Origin: Nostoc flagelliforme FACHB-838
GTDB taxonomy: Bacteria > Cyanobacteriota > Cyanobacteriia > Cyanobacteriales > Nostocaceae
Length of the DNA stretch: 64,000 nt
Direction: 5' to 3'
Assembly: GCF_014698065.1 (NCBI RefSeq)
Contig: NZ_JACJSI010000007.1
Span: 102,254 to 166,253 of the forward strand
The first letter of the stretch is position 1, and each line of letters starts with the position of its first letter. The position numbers and the translations under genes were made by a program. The notes below the pieces were generated by a model, which searched no databases, was not told the origin of the DNA, and saw nothing but the letters and a program-made list of their open reading frames with translations. Shown one piece after another: positions 36,879 to 46,226 of this stretch.

Positions 36879-36882
36879 GTTT

Positions 36883-38115
36883 TCACACTCCCAATAGTTT
36901 GGATTCTTCTTGAGTTTCAATGTAAGCGTCAATCCCATCTCCGCCACGCGGGTATGTAGCACACAAACGTTTGTGTTCAGCTAAGGCTGCATCTAATTCT
37001 TCACGGGTGAGATCGTTAGCAAAAACGCACTCACCAATGGGTTTTGGCATGGCTGCGCGTTGTTTGCCGTCTCGTGTCAAGCTAATAGACTGGGTTGCAT
37101 ACCACAGTAAATCTCCATCTAGTAGAGGGTGATCCATTGATAAACCGAGGCGACTCATCAAGCTCAAAATGCGATCGCGTTCTCCTGATGTAATGTAACC
37201 ACGTTTGGCAGCAATGGTTGCAGACAAAGCCATATCTACATTGACTGCATGACCATGATATAAGGGTACGAGGGGAGCTAATTCTAAGGTAGGACTCCAA
37301 GTATGACCGTAGGCGATGACGCGATCGAGGTCTAACTCATGCAAGTTGGGAGTCTCCAACTCCAGCATAGTTTTAATTGCCTCGTAATTTAGTTTGTGAG
37401 CGATCGCTTTGAGTTCACTTGTGCCATTCACATGTCCAAAGTGAGTATGCAGCAGTTCTTCGCCATATTCATCCAGTAGTTCAAAGACTTCTGAGTTAGC
37501 AACAACAGCAATTTTGACTAATTCTGCCATGCCATTACGAACTTGAGCCGTTGGTAATGTTTGCAAAAATGAGAAATCGAGGATAACTTTTAAAGGAGCG
37601 TGATATGCGCCCAAGCGATTTTTTAACTTGCGATGGTTGACTGCAACCTTAATCGCCACACCTGCATCAATTAAACCAATTAGCGTTGTCGGAACCCGAA
37701 TATAGTTACTCTTGCGACGGTAAGCAGCGCACGCAAACCCAGCTACATCAGTGATTAAACCACCACCAACTACCAACACTGGTTCCTTGCGGATTAAGCC
37801 AAAATCAGAAAAAGCATCAACAATTTTTTCAAAGGTTGCCAGGGTTTTCGCTGGTTCTGCGATCGCAATGGGAACTACAGTGAGATCAATATCATAGTGT
37901 CTAAAATATGCCTTGATCTGTTTCCCATATAGCCTGTTAACATTGGCATCAATCACCGTCAAACAGCGTTCTAATTTTGCATAGCTGTCTGCAATTTCTC
38001 TGTTATTGATATCAAATGCACCGTTTACATACACGAGACTAAACTCAATTTTTTCGTAAGCTTCCACACGAAACTCGGCTTCCGTTGCTTCAAAGGACGC
38101 TTGAACATTACTCAT
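36883..38115 (-). CDS. mysA: Desmethyl-4-deoxygadusol synthase MysA (DHQ-synthase-like)
   Basis: A 410-residue sugar-phosphate cyclase. NAD site [32 protein letters not shown] (broken across residues 115-150), then [24 protein letters not shown], the metal His in IAYGHTW and [14 protein letters not shown]. It cyclises sedoheptulose-7-phosphate as the first committed step. Its sequence is of the DDGS/EEVS type; the coupling to mysB and mysC makes DDGS the call. Transcription runs mysA-mysB-mysC on the minus strand. Confidence 0.9.
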   Translation of the reverse strand: MSNVQASFEATEAEFRVEAYEKIEFSLVYVNGAFDINNREIADSYAKLERCLTVIDANVNRLYGKQIKAYFRHYDIDLTVVPIAIAEPAKTLATFEKIVDAFSDFGLIRKEPVLVVGGGLITDVAGFACAAYRRKSNYIRVPTTLIGLIDAGVAIKVAVNHRKLKNRLGAYHAPLKVILDFSFLQTLPTAQVRNGMAELVKIAVVANSEVFELLDEYGEELLHTHFGHVNGTSELKAIAHKLNYEAIKTMLELETPNLHELDLDRVIAYGHTWSPTLELAPLVPLYHGHAVNVDMALSATIAAKRGYITSGERDRILSLMSRLGLSMDHPLLDGDLLWYATQSISLTRDGKQRAAMPKPIGECVFANDLTREELDAALAEHKRLCATYPRGGDGIDAYIETQEESKLLGV

Positions 38116-39025
38116 TATTGTTAACCTTGATAAAAGTGAAAAATTTGTGAGAATTCAGGCAATATTTCAGACTTAACTTAACTGTACGGCAATAACAAAA
38201 TGATGCCATTAGACACCTAAAATTTTAGGCATTCTAAAGCAAGCTTTCACTACAAAAGCTCATTTTTATTACCATGCAATGTTATTAAATAACACCACGA
38301 TTTAGTTAAATTCTTTCAGCTAACCTTTTCTTATAGGTTGCTTATCAACTTAATCCCAGCAAAAGCTTATCATCATAAAGCTTACGCCCTTTTGGGATTG
38401 TTGGCAAAATCTAGATAAGTTAACTTTAGTCTAGATTAACTCAAAATGGGTTTTTAGAAAATTAACCTAAATGCAGATTAACTTTAGGATCAGCTCTACT
38501 ATAGTGGCTTTCCGACTGTTCTACTTCGCAAAATTTCTAATAGAGAAAACCGCACAGAGAGTTTATCTCCAGGTTTCCATTTGAGATTACAGCCCTCATT
38601 AACCTTCAGTTCGCTGTTGTTTAGCATTAGCCTTGAACCTTTTATCGCTACACTCTGTTTGATTCAGAATGACAGTGGACTTCTAGTTTGATTTTGTTAA
38701 CTTTCTGTTCAGTATTGAATATACCAACGTGAGTAACTTTTGAAAACCAAAAATTTTAATTTATCAGAGTTACTAATTACACATATCAGCTTAACTCAAT
38801 TCACAACCAATTTTATCTTAACAAATCTTAAAAAAGAGTTAAGTTGGCTCCTTTGCCCTAAATAATAGGGTTTATGCATAAAATATGCTATATGTCTTCT
38901 GGCCAAAGTGTACTTTAAGTCTTATTTTTGAATACTAAAGGCTTCTCCTAGCGATGGAGTATATACCTTAGTAATGATGGATGATTAATATAAATTAGTT
39001 AGTGTGTTTATTACTTCCAATTACC
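38116..39025. other. mysA upstream region, no gene
   Basis: A 910-base AT-rich region between divergent mysA and the methyltransferase gene. No ORF. It has TTAACTTTAG at 38420-38429 and again at 38478-38487, the first within AGTTAACTTTAG...ATTAACT (38418-38441). The mysA promoter and any UV-response site should lie here, but no standard motif stands out. Confidence 0.45.
38418..38487. promoter_or_regulatory. Candidate operator repeats upstream of mysA
   Basis: Two TTAACTTTAG copies, 58 bases apart (38420, 38478). The first is half of a loose inverted repeat with ATTAACT at 38435-38441. Could bind a regulator of mys, but the AT-rich context makes chance repeats possible. Confidence 0.3.
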
Positions 39026-39742
39026 ATGCAACAGCTATTTCCTGGAGAGGTATTCGCCAACACTGCTGATTTTGACACTGGTATTCGTCAACTGTTACCC
39101 AGATACGATGAGATGTTGGAGGTAATTGCCCGTTGTCTACCTTCGACAAGTCGGCGTATTTTAGAATTAGGTTGTGGTACAGGGGAACTTAGTCTCAAGA
39201 TACTTAATCGCTTTCCCGATGCCCAAGTAATTGCCTTAGATTACTCACCTCGAATGCTGCAATTTGCCCAAGATAAAATCACAGCAGCTGGATATCAAAA
39301 ACGGTGGGTTGGTACACAAGCAGACTTTGGCGATTGGGCAAATAATCCAGAGAAATTGGATATTGGTAGCGAATTTGATGGCTGTGTCTCATCCTTGGCA
39401 ATCCACCATCTTCAAGATGAGATGAAATTAAAGTTATTTGAGCGAATTGCTGCTAGTCTCACTCAAGACGGCTATTTTTGGAATGCAGACCCTACTTTAC
39501 TAGAATCACCAGCCTTAGCAGAAGCTTACAAGGTGGCACGAGAGGAATGGTCACTTCAACAGGGAACTAGCTTAACAGAGATTCGCGCGAAACTTGGCGT
39601 TACCAGCACCCAAGGTTACTCTAGTCAAGACCAGCTAGCTACTTTGGGTGCTCATTTACAGATGTTGACCAAAGCTGGATTTAAGATAGTTGCAGTACCG
39701 TGGAAATATTATGGTCTAGCAGTGTTTGGTGGCTGGCTATGA
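39026..39742 (+). CDS. Class I SAM-dependent methyltransferase
   Basis: About 238 residues from the ATG at 39026; an upstream GTG adds 8. Motif I ILELGCGTGELSLKIL, then VIALDYSPRMLQFAQDKI and FDGCVSSLAIHHLQDEMKLKLFERI. This is the broad ubiquinone/menaquinone-type methyltransferase fold; the substrate is not given by sequence. It sits upstream of, and divergent from, mysA, so a link to mycosporine chemistry is conceivable but not shown. Confidence 0.8.
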   Translation: MQQLFPGEVFANTADFDTGIRQLLPRYDEMLEVIARCLPSTSRRILELGCGTGELSLKILNRFPDAQVIALDYSPRMLQFAQDKITAAGYQKRWVGTQADFGDWANNPEKLDIGSEFDGCVSSLAIHHLQDEMKLKLFERIAASLTQDGYFWNADPTLLESPALAEAYKVAREEWSLQQGTSLTEIRAKLGVTSTQGYSSQDQLATLGAHLQMLTKAGFKIVAVPWKYYGLAVFGGWL

Positions 39743-40152
39743 AAACTTGAGGTTTTGGATGCTTGGGCTTAGGATTCGCCCATCTTTAATTGGTATTCAT
39801 GGCATTAATAGCTTGATAGTAACAAAACAGCAATAAATAAGATTATTTCTCTTGAGAAGAATTAATATCGCATTAGGTCTGTAAAGGAGGTCTTGGTAAA
39901 TCACGCAAGGGCTTTGGCTGAAACTTGCGGTAATTAAGCTTGCTTTGCGTTTGATGCGATATTTCCATATCAGAAGTACCCCATGAGGGTACTATCCATA
40001 CCTTACAAATTTATCCGAAAATACAGAGTAGAAAATTTTCATCAGCAAAGAAACCAGAGAAAGGCGATTTTGATTCGTTTTTCTGCTTCTTTCCCTAGTG
40101 CAGTTAAAACCACTGTTTGACATAACTTAGTTTTAAAAGGAGAATATCTTGG
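39743..40152. other. Gap with a nested inverted-repeat element
   Basis: A 410-base non-coding gap between the methyltransferase and the M4 protease gene. It carries the structured element at 39864-39963. The last 30 bases hold AAGGAG just before the protease gene. Confidence 0.45.
39864..39963. repeat. 100-bp nested inverted repeat (possible structured RNA or MITE)
   Basis: Outer arms AATATCGCAT (39864-39873) and ATGCGATATT (39954-39963) enclose an inner hairpin CGCAAG (39904-39909) / CTTGCG (39924-39929). It could be a structured leader for the downstream protease or a small repeat element; no T run follows. Confidence 0.4.
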
Positions 40153-41232
40153 ATGGCTCGCAATAAAAAGAAATTAGCCGGGTTCAAGTATGAGCATCCA
40201 CATAATTCTAGATGCTCTATTTGTTGTATTATCCCGCCCCATATATTAGAAAATGTCGTTGTAAATGGCAATCCCGAACAGCGTAGTTGGGCTTTTCATA
40301 CATTAAATGTTTCGGCACAATTTCGCGGACGGAGAAATGTCGTAGGTAGTGTCTTCTTTGCACCTTCTCCAGGTGAAAAGCTCCGCACCATCTATGATGC
40401 AAAACATGGTCAGCAACTTCCTGGTACACTAGTACGTGGTGAAGGAGATCCACCGAGCAGTGATCCAGCAGTAAATGAAGCCTACGATGCTGCCGGTGCT
40501 ACTTATGACTTATTTTATGAAATATTTGATCGCAATTCTATTGACGACAAAGGACTACGTTTAGACTCCACCGTGCATTATGGTGTTAAATATGACAACG
40601 CCTTTTGGAACGGCGACCAAATGGTTTATGGTGATGGCGACGGAGAAATGTTTCAACGCTTCACGAAATCAATAGATGTAATTGGGCATGAACTAGCTCA
40701 TGGTATAACTCAGTATGAAGCGGGTTTACAATATTATGGCGAACCAGGCGCACTGAATGAGTCTTTTTCTGATATCTTTGGTTCTTTAGTAAAACAAAAG
40801 ACCAAAAATCAGACTGCACAAGAGGCAGATTGGCTTATTGGCGAAGGTGTTTTGATGCCGACTGTCAAAGGTGTCGCTCTCCGCTCAATGAAAGCACCGG
40901 GAACAGCTTATGATGATCCAGTATTAGGTAAAGATCCCCAACCAGGCCATGTAAAAGATAAATATATGGGTGTTGAAGATAATGCTGGGGTTCATATCAA
41001 CTCAGGAATTCCTAACCATGCCTTTTATCTAGCGGCTGTTGAAATTGGTGGGTATGCTTGGCAAAAAGCTGGTAAAATCTGGTATATAGCTTTACGCGAT
41101 CGCTTAAATGCCAAAGCAGATTTTAAAAAAGCTGCCAATATCACCATTAAAGTTGCTGGCGAACTCTACGGTAATGATAGTAGTGAGCAAAAAGCTGTGC
41201 AGAATGCTTGGCAAAAGGTAGGAGTTATTTAG
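40153..41232 (+). CDS. M4 (thermolysin/protealysin-type) metalloprotease, apparently cytoplasmic
   Basis: 359 residues. Zinc site H179-E-L-A-H183 and the third ligand Glu 203 in LNESFSDIFGS, 20 residues later as in thermolysin. The catalytic His region is HINSGIPNHAFYLAA. No signal peptide; instead a short N-terminal propeptide-like part with SICCIIPPHIL, the protealysin-type Pro-Pro motif. The length and layout fit the protealysin-like branch, which is made inside the cell. It is followed by an emfourin-like inhibitor gene, the usual pair. AAGGAG lies before the start. Substrate unknown. Confidence 0.85.
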   Translation: MARNKKKLAGFKYEHPHNSRCSICCIIPPHILENVVVNGNPEQRSWAFHTLNVSAQFRGRRNVVGSVFFAPSPGEKLRTIYDAKHGQQLPGTLVRGEGDPPSSDPAVNEAYDAAGATYDLFYEIFDRNSIDDKGLRLDSTVHYGVKYDNAFWNGDQMVYGDGDGEMFQRFTKSIDVIGHELAHGITQYEAGLQYYGEPGALNESFSDIFGSLVKQKTKNQTAQEADWLIGEGVLMPTVKGVALRSMKAPGTAYDDPVLGKDPQPGHVKDKYMGVEDNAGVHINSGIPNHAFYLAAVEIGGYAWQKAGKIWYIALRDRLNAKADFKKAANITIKVAGELYGNDSSEQKAVQNAWQKVGVI

Positions 41233-41379
41233 AACTAGGAGTTAGCAGTAAAGAAAAAAACTCCTCACTCCTAACTTTTTTAGATGTGTTGTTTGTTATT
41301 GCTAAACTGGGAGGTGAAAACTATCATCTCCCAATCTTAATATTTATCCCAACTAAATAACACAACGGAGAGCAAAAAA

Positions 41380-41679
41380 ATGCGGATAACCTTTGAACGC
41401 ACCGGCGGTTTTGCCGGAATCAGCAAGAAGACAAGCGTTGATACAGACACTCTCCCGCCACATGAAGCTGCAAAACTTCCCCGATTGGTGGAAGTTGCTG
41501 ATTTATTTAGGCTACCTGAACTAATTACCTCACCAAATCCCCAGAGCGATCGCTTTCAGTATAAGTTAACAGTGGAAGATAACGGTAAGCAGCATACAGT
41601 GACTGTCAGTGAAGCAGCATTACCAGGAACTTTAAGACCCCTGATTGAATGGTTGCAAACTATAGCACAAAAAAGGTAA
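41380..41679 (+). CDS. Emfourin-like inhibitor of the adjacent M4 protease
   Basis: A 99-residue protein. Opening MRITFERTGGFAGISK, then VDTDTLPPHEAAKLPRLVE, ADLFRLPE, FQYKLTVEDNGKQHTVTVSE and LRPLIEWLQ. This matches the small emfourin family that inhibits protealysin-like proteases and is coded next to them. Both genes are on the plus strand 148 bases apart, with ACGGAG before the ATG. Inferred job: keeping the intracellular protease in check. Confidence 0.75.
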   Translation: MRITFERTGGFAGISKKTSVDTDTLPPHEAAKLPRLVEVADLFRLPELITSPNPQSDRFQYKLTVEDNGKQHTVTVSEAALPGTLRPLIEWLQTIAQKR

Positions 41680-41761
41680 TTTGCTAAATAAGCAATTAAA
41701 TTTTTAGATAAAATCCAGTCAACGCTATCTAAAATTGAATATTCCAGGAGAATGTAAAGTC

Positions 41762-42673
41762 GTGGGCGAAGAAAATGTAAATTTTAATTCCACAGAAGAA
41801 AACCAAACTGATAATTTTTTGCACCTAGCATCTGTAAAAGAGGATTGGGGTGGAGACGGAAGAGGGCGCATGAACCTATCAGGAAGGCATACAGCAATCT
41901 CTAAAGAGTATGTACCTCGTCAATATCAATTTTTTGATACAAATGCCCTACCAGAAGAACACGGTTGGCGAGTGAGCGGAATGCCAGAGAATGGAGTAGC
42001 TGGAAGCCGTCGATTACTTACTTGGCATGATAGTGGTGCATCAACGTCAAGAGTTGTAATACCACGGCATTTTGAAGCACCGTCTGGCTTCTTCACTTCT
42101 GATTTGGAGATTTTCGTGCTTAGGGGTGCAATCCAAGTGGGAGAGTGGCAGTTAAGCAAACATGGCTACTCCTTTATCCCCGCAGGAGTAAGAGTAGGCC
42201 CTTGGAAAGTGCTAGGTGATGAGGAAGCAGAAATTCTCTGGATGGAAAACGGATCTCTCAAGTATAAATATGCGCTAAACGATCATCCAGATGCTAGACT
42301 GTGCGACTTCATCCCGGCATTGGATAGCAAATTGCTACCGTGGGGCAATACAGAAACAGTTCAATTTGTACAAGCAAATAAGAAGTGGCTAAGGAAAGAT
42401 AGTAACGGGGGTGGAGTCTGGCTGCTTGCTATCCTGCCACATTATGATGGCAAATCCCCAATGATTCAATGTTATAACGAGGAAGGGTATTGCCTAGCTG
42501 GGTACTGTGATATTGGAGAGTACCGATTTCTAAAAGATTACTTTGGCTATGTTCCCACCTTTACCACCTCTCCTTGGCACAGAACAGATGATGGTTGCTT
42601 ATTCTTTATCCGCGTTGATAGGGATTTATCACAAGTTGCAACAGTCTTGTCATATACACCTCAAAACGAATAG
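41762..42673 (+). CDS. Two-domain cupin protein (DUF4437-like)
   Basis: About 303 residues from GTG 41762 (AGGAG 11 bases before); a TTG at 41735 gives a longer form. The first cupin unit is around GVAGSRRLLTWHDSGASTSRVVIPRHFEAPSGFF, then FVLRGAIQVGEWQLSKHGYSFIPAGVRVGPWKV. A second, similar beta region around 200-300 (LLAILPHYDGKSP, YCLAGYCDIGEY) suggests duplication. Metal ligands are not complete in the first unit. Its end is five bases from the convergent amidohydrolase gene. Function unknown. Confidence 0.6.
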   Translation: MGEENVNFNSTEENQTDNFLHLASVKEDWGGDGRGRMNLSGRHTAISKEYVPRQYQFFDTNALPEEHGWRVSGMPENGVAGSRRLLTWHDSGASTSRVVIPRHFEAPSGFFTSDLEIFVLRGAIQVGEWQLSKHGYSFIPAGVRVGPWKVLGDEEAEILWMENGSLKYKYALNDHPDARLCDFIPALDSKLLPWGNTETVQFVQANKKWLRKDSNGGGVWLLAILPHYDGKSPMIQCYNEEGYCLAGYCDIGEYRFLKDYFGYVPTFTTSPWHRTDDGCLFFIRVDRDLSQVATVLSYTPQNE

Positions 42674-42678
42674 CTTTG

Positions 42679-44190
42679 TTAAGCAGCAGAATTTCCGGGG
42701 GAATTATTAGAAGGTCTTTTCAAATAGCGTCCAATAGGTGAACCTAAAACCTCTCCATTGTTGTAGATAAGATTTCCGCGCAAAAAAGTACTCTTCACCC
42801 GCCCAGTTAACTCCATTCCTTCAAAAGGTGTATAACCTTGTTGTGATTCCGACTCAGCAGCACGTACCACAAAGGTTTCATTGGGGTCTAATAACACCAA
42901 ATCAGCATCATAACCAATAGCAATATCACCTTTTTCTAACAAACCAAAGCGCCGCGATGGGTTCCAAGATAGCAACTTAGCGATATGGTTGTAAGACATT
43001 CCCCGCTTACTACCTTCACTAAATACACCAGAAAGTAAATATTCTGTACCACCAAAACCAGACTTTGCTAACCAAATATTATTCGGGTTTTTAGCACTTC
43101 TTTTTTGTTCAGCAGAACAGCAAGCATGGTCACTTACTATCCAATCTACTTGATTGTTAAGTACTGCTTGCCATAAGTATTCCACATCAGCACGGGGACG
43201 AATAGGAGGGTTAACTTTTGCCCAAATTGTATTAGGAGTATCGACATCTAGTAACAAATGTCCGACAGTAACCTCTCGCCGAAAATTGATATGAGGAAAA
43301 GCAGTTTGCATAGTCAAAGCTGCTTCCATTGCTTTACGCGAACTCAGGTGTAACAAATTGATATTTGCACAGTTAGTCTCGGATGCCAAATAAGAAGCAA
43401 TACAAATTGCTAAACCTTCAGAATGAGGCGGACGCGCTGCACTGTAAGCATGTAATCCACTAAGACTAGAATCGTTTTCAACTATTTTGGTGTAGGCGTT
43501 GAGAATTTCTGCAACTTCACAGTGTAAACTCAAGCTGATAGTATCTCGCGCTTCTGGATGTTTTTCCACCAAGCGAGTTAAACCGCGCATAATAAATTCA
43601 AAATGGGCAAAGTCATACCGTTCCTCTTTATTAATCATCAAAAAGAGGTTTTGCTGGTCTGATAAACCATGCAAGCCATAGCCGCCATAAAACATGAAGA
43701 TTTTAAACGAAGATACACCATGTTCTTCAAACAATAGAGGTATTTCGTCGATATGTTGGCTAGCTATAGGTGCGATGTGATAGCTGTAATCTACAAAAAA
43801 ATTACCTGCGGATAAGGCCAAAACCTCTGGAAAAAAATCTTGGTAAGAACCACCTTTATTAAGATAATACTGCCCTGTACGAATGTAATTCAGGCTGGTA
43901 GTCACACCTCCCATTGCGGCTGCTTTAGTTTCAGTAACAGCATCTTTGTCAAGGGATTGATAGATACCGATGTGCATGTGGGCATCCACTACCCCAGGAA
44001 AACCCAGCAATTTTTTGCCATCAAAGACCTCTTTGCCTGTGTCTGCGCTAATATTAGGGGCAATCTGAGCAAATTTCCCATCCTGAATTCCTAAATCAAG
44101 TAGTTCGATTACATCTTGATGAGGACGAACTACTCGCACATTTTTGATAATTTGATCTAATAGGGGAGTTTCAGACACAGTAGACCTCAC
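42679..44190 (-). CDS. Dihydropyrimidinase/hydantoinase-like amidohydrolase
   Basis: A 503-residue cyclic-amide hydrolase. Metal motif GVVDAHMHIG, the carbamylated-Lys region SSFKIFMFYGGYGL, LHCEVAEI, INLLHLSS and the Asp in WIVSDHACC. The C-terminus (FLRGNLIYNNGEVL) is also family-typical. It opens cyclic amides such as hydantoins, dihydropyrimidines or related rings; the substrate is not set by sequence. It is not linked to pyrimidine-degradation genes. It is divergent from the Asp/Asn-hydroxylase-like gene (78 bases between start codons) and convergent with the cupin gene. Confidence 0.8.
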   Translation of the reverse strand: MRSTVSETPLLDQIIKNVRVVRPHQDVIELLDLGIQDGKFAQIAPNISADTGKEVFDGKKLLGFPGVVDAHMHIGIYQSLDKDAVTETKAAAMGGVTTSLNYIRTGQYYLNKGGSYQDFFPEVLALSAGNFFVDYSYHIAPIASQHIDEIPLLFEEHGVSSFKIFMFYGGYGLHGLSDQQNLFLMINKEERYDFAHFEFIMRGLTRLVEKHPEARDTISLSLHCEVAEILNAYTKIVENDSSLSGLHAYSAARPPHSEGLAICIASYLASETNCANINLLHLSSRKAMEAALTMQTAFPHINFRREVTVGHLLLDVDTPNTIWAKVNPPIRPRADVEYLWQAVLNNQVDWIVSDHACCSAEQKRSAKNPNNIWLAKSGFGGTEYLLSGVFSEGSKRGMSYNHIAKLLSWNPSRRFGLLEKGDIAIGYDADLVLLDPNETFVVRAAESESQQGYTPFEGMELTGRVKSTFLRGNLIYNNGEVLGSPIGRYLKRPSNNSPGNSAA

Positions 44191-44295
44191 ATTAAAATGA
44201 GTTTAGTTAGGAATTCAAACATTGAATCGAGGCAAAAACCAAATCCCATTATTATATAACGGTTTTTTATGAAATCAGCTTCAGGAGAAAAGACA

Positions 44296-45090
44296 ATGGA
44301 AAGTTTTAATGAGTATCATCTAGACCCAAAGCAATTTACTTTTCTCAAAAGTTTTGAAGATAACTGGGAAGTGATTATAGATGAGTTTACCCGCTTTATG
44401 AAGGAGGCATCTGATGACGAGTTAAAGTTAACCTATAATATTCTTGGCCCTAAAAGTAAAACTATTAAAACCAAGGGTAATTCAAAATACAGTGCTTTTG
44501 GTATTTTATTTCAAGGTGTTTTTATTGAAAAATATATTCAGGTGTATCAAATACAATATCCTGATTATGGCCCGGATGAAGCATCAAAAAAGGCACTTGC
44601 ATTAAGAGAGAAATATTTTCCAAATTTGGCGCAAGTCATAGAAAAAGTCAACTTTAACGATGATGATATCATCAGAAACGTGTATTTTGGTACATTCCAT
44701 CCTGGCTTGGATATCAAGTTACATATAAACTATAATCCTCATACAAATCGTGGCTATCTAGGATTGATTGTCCCAGAGGGGGATGTGGCTATGAAAATAT
44801 GTCATGAGCAGCTTTATTGGCATGAAGGAAAATTTCTGGTTTTAGATCACAGCTATCCACATTGCCCCCACAATTACACCAATTATGACAGAACTGTATT
44901 GGTTGTAGACTTTTTTAAACCGGATAAATCTAGAGAGGAAGCTATCAGATTTGAGAAAGAGCAAGTCACACAACGTATGCAAGATAATCCTTACAGCTTA
45001 GGCGTTTTTGGTAAAAGCGATAAAGCTACAGTAGAAGATTTTATCAAGTATGGTTTAGCTCATCAGTTAGAGTGGGATAAAGCTTTATAA
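44296..45090 (+). CDS. Aspartyl/asparaginyl beta-hydroxylase-like oxygenase
   Basis: 264 residues from the ATG at 44296, which is preceded by AGGAGA; a start nine codons upstream is less likely. Its 2-oxoglutarate/Fe(II) fold region: GTFHPGLDIKLHINYNPHTNRGYLGLIV, then MKICHEQLYWHEGKFLVLDHSYPHCPHNYTNYDRTVLVVDFF, with the metal His residues and the Arg that binds the co-substrate. The family hydroxylates Asp/Asn side chains in proteins or free amino-acid and peptide substrates. It shares a promoter region with the amidohydrolase. Confidence 0.78.
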   Translation: MESFNEYHLDPKQFTFLKSFEDNWEVIIDEFTRFMKEASDDELKLTYNILGPKSKTIKTKGNSKYSAFGILFQGVFIEKYIQVYQIQYPDYGPDEASKKALALREKYFPNLAQVIEKVNFNDDDIIRNVYFGTFHPGLDIKLHINYNPHTNRGYLGLIVPEGDVAMKICHEQLYWHEGKFLVLDHSYPHCPHNYTNYDRTVLVVDFFKPDKSREEAIRFEKEQVTQRMQDNPYSLGVFGKSDKATVEDFIKYGLAHQLEWDKAL

Positions 45091-45120
45091 GCTTAGTGTA
45101 ATGCACTTTAGATTGTTGAT

Positions 45121-45148
45121 GGTGCGTTATGTTTTCAGGCAACGCACC
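45121..45148. repeat. GGTGCGTT hairpin
   Basis: GGTGCGTT (45121-45128) pairs with AACGCACC (45141-45148), a Nostoc-type short palindrome. It lies between the hydroxylase-like gene and the reductase, without a T run; it may weakly separate them. Confidence 0.55.
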
Positions 45149-45180
45149 CTAAATTTATATTGATTAAATAAAATTTATAA

Positions 45181-46188
45181 ATGAACGCAAAAACTTATAA
45201 AAAATTAATAGCAAATCAACTTAATCAGGATTTTAAATCTGCCGTTAAAATTGTTGAAATTCCTATTTCCCAACCTGCTGTTAATGAACTTTTAATTAAA
45301 AACAAATTTGCTGGCGTTAACGGTGGCTTTGACACCTTACTTTGTCGTGGCGAGGTTCCATATATTAACTTAATTCCTCCCTTCGATTTAGGTGTGGAAG
45401 CTGTGGGGAAAGTTGTTGCTATGGGTGAAAATGTTAAAGATTTTCAAATAGGTGATGCTGTTGTAACTACGGAGCGTGGCGGCAGTTATCGGGAATATCA
45501 GGTTATTGATGCAAACTTAGCGGTGAAGGTGCGCGAAGCAACACCAGAGTTGCTAACACTAATGCCTACAGGTGTATCAGCTTTGGTGGCATTAGAACAA
45601 GTGGGAGAGATGAGAAGTAATGAAGTGGTTTTAGTTACAGCAGCAGCAGGGGGAACTGGTCATATTGCGGTGCAATTGGCAAAGCTAGCTGGTAATCATG
45701 TGATTGGTACTTGCAGTTCGGAGGCGAAGGCAGATTTACTGAGAGAATTAGGGTGCGATCGCATTATCAACTATCGCACAGAAAATCTCAATCAAGTCCT
45801 TAAGCAAGAATACCCCAATGGGATTAATTTAATCTTCGATTGTGTAGGTAAAACTGTATTTGATACCTGCGTTGAAAACTTGGCGGTGCGGGGACGCTTA
45901 ATAGTGATTGGTTTTATCTCCGAATACGCAAAAACTATAGAACAAATTACACAACCACGCCTTTATCACCAGTTATTTTGGAAAGCAGCTTCTGTGAGAG
46001 GCTTTCTTATGGTTCATTATAAAGAATATATAGCAGAGGCAGGCGATCGCCTCTTAAACCTCTTTTACACAAACAAACTCAAAGTTGCCGTTGACCCAAA
46101 ACAATTTCAGGGTATAGAATCTATACCCAACGCTGTAGACTATCTCCTCAGTGGTCAGAATTGTGGCAAAGTAGTTGTCAGGTTTTAA
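45181..46188 (+). CDS. Zinc-free medium-chain (quinone-type) oxidoreductase
   Basis: A 335-residue NADPH-dependent MDR enzyme. It has FAGVNGGFDTLLCRGEVPY, FDLGVEAVGKVVAMGENVKDFQIGDAV, the Rossmann motif VVLVTAAAGGTGHIAVQLAKLAG and GCDRIINYRTENL. It resembles quinone reductases and zeta-crystallin-type enzymes and lacks the structural-zinc Cys cluster. It lies 90 bases after the hydroxylase-like gene on the same strand and 32 bases before the NTF2-like gene. Confidence 0.83.
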   Translation: MNAKTYKKLIANQLNQDFKSAVKIVEIPISQPAVNELLIKNKFAGVNGGFDTLLCRGEVPYINLIPPFDLGVEAVGKVVAMGENVKDFQIGDAVVTTERGGSYREYQVIDANLAVKVREATPELLTLMPTGVSALVALEQVGEMRSNEVVLVTAAAGGTGHIAVQLAKLAGNHVIGTCSSEAKADLLRELGCDRIINYRTENLNQVLKQEYPNGINLIFDCVGKTVFDTCVENLAVRGRLIVIGFISEYAKTIEQITQPRLYHQLFWKAASVRGFLMVHYKEYIAEAGDRLLNLFYTNKLKVAVDPKQFQGIESIPNAVDYLLSGQNCGKVVVRF

Positions 46189-46226
46189 GTAACACGGTAT
46201 AAGTTTATATCCAGTCAGGGGTGAGA

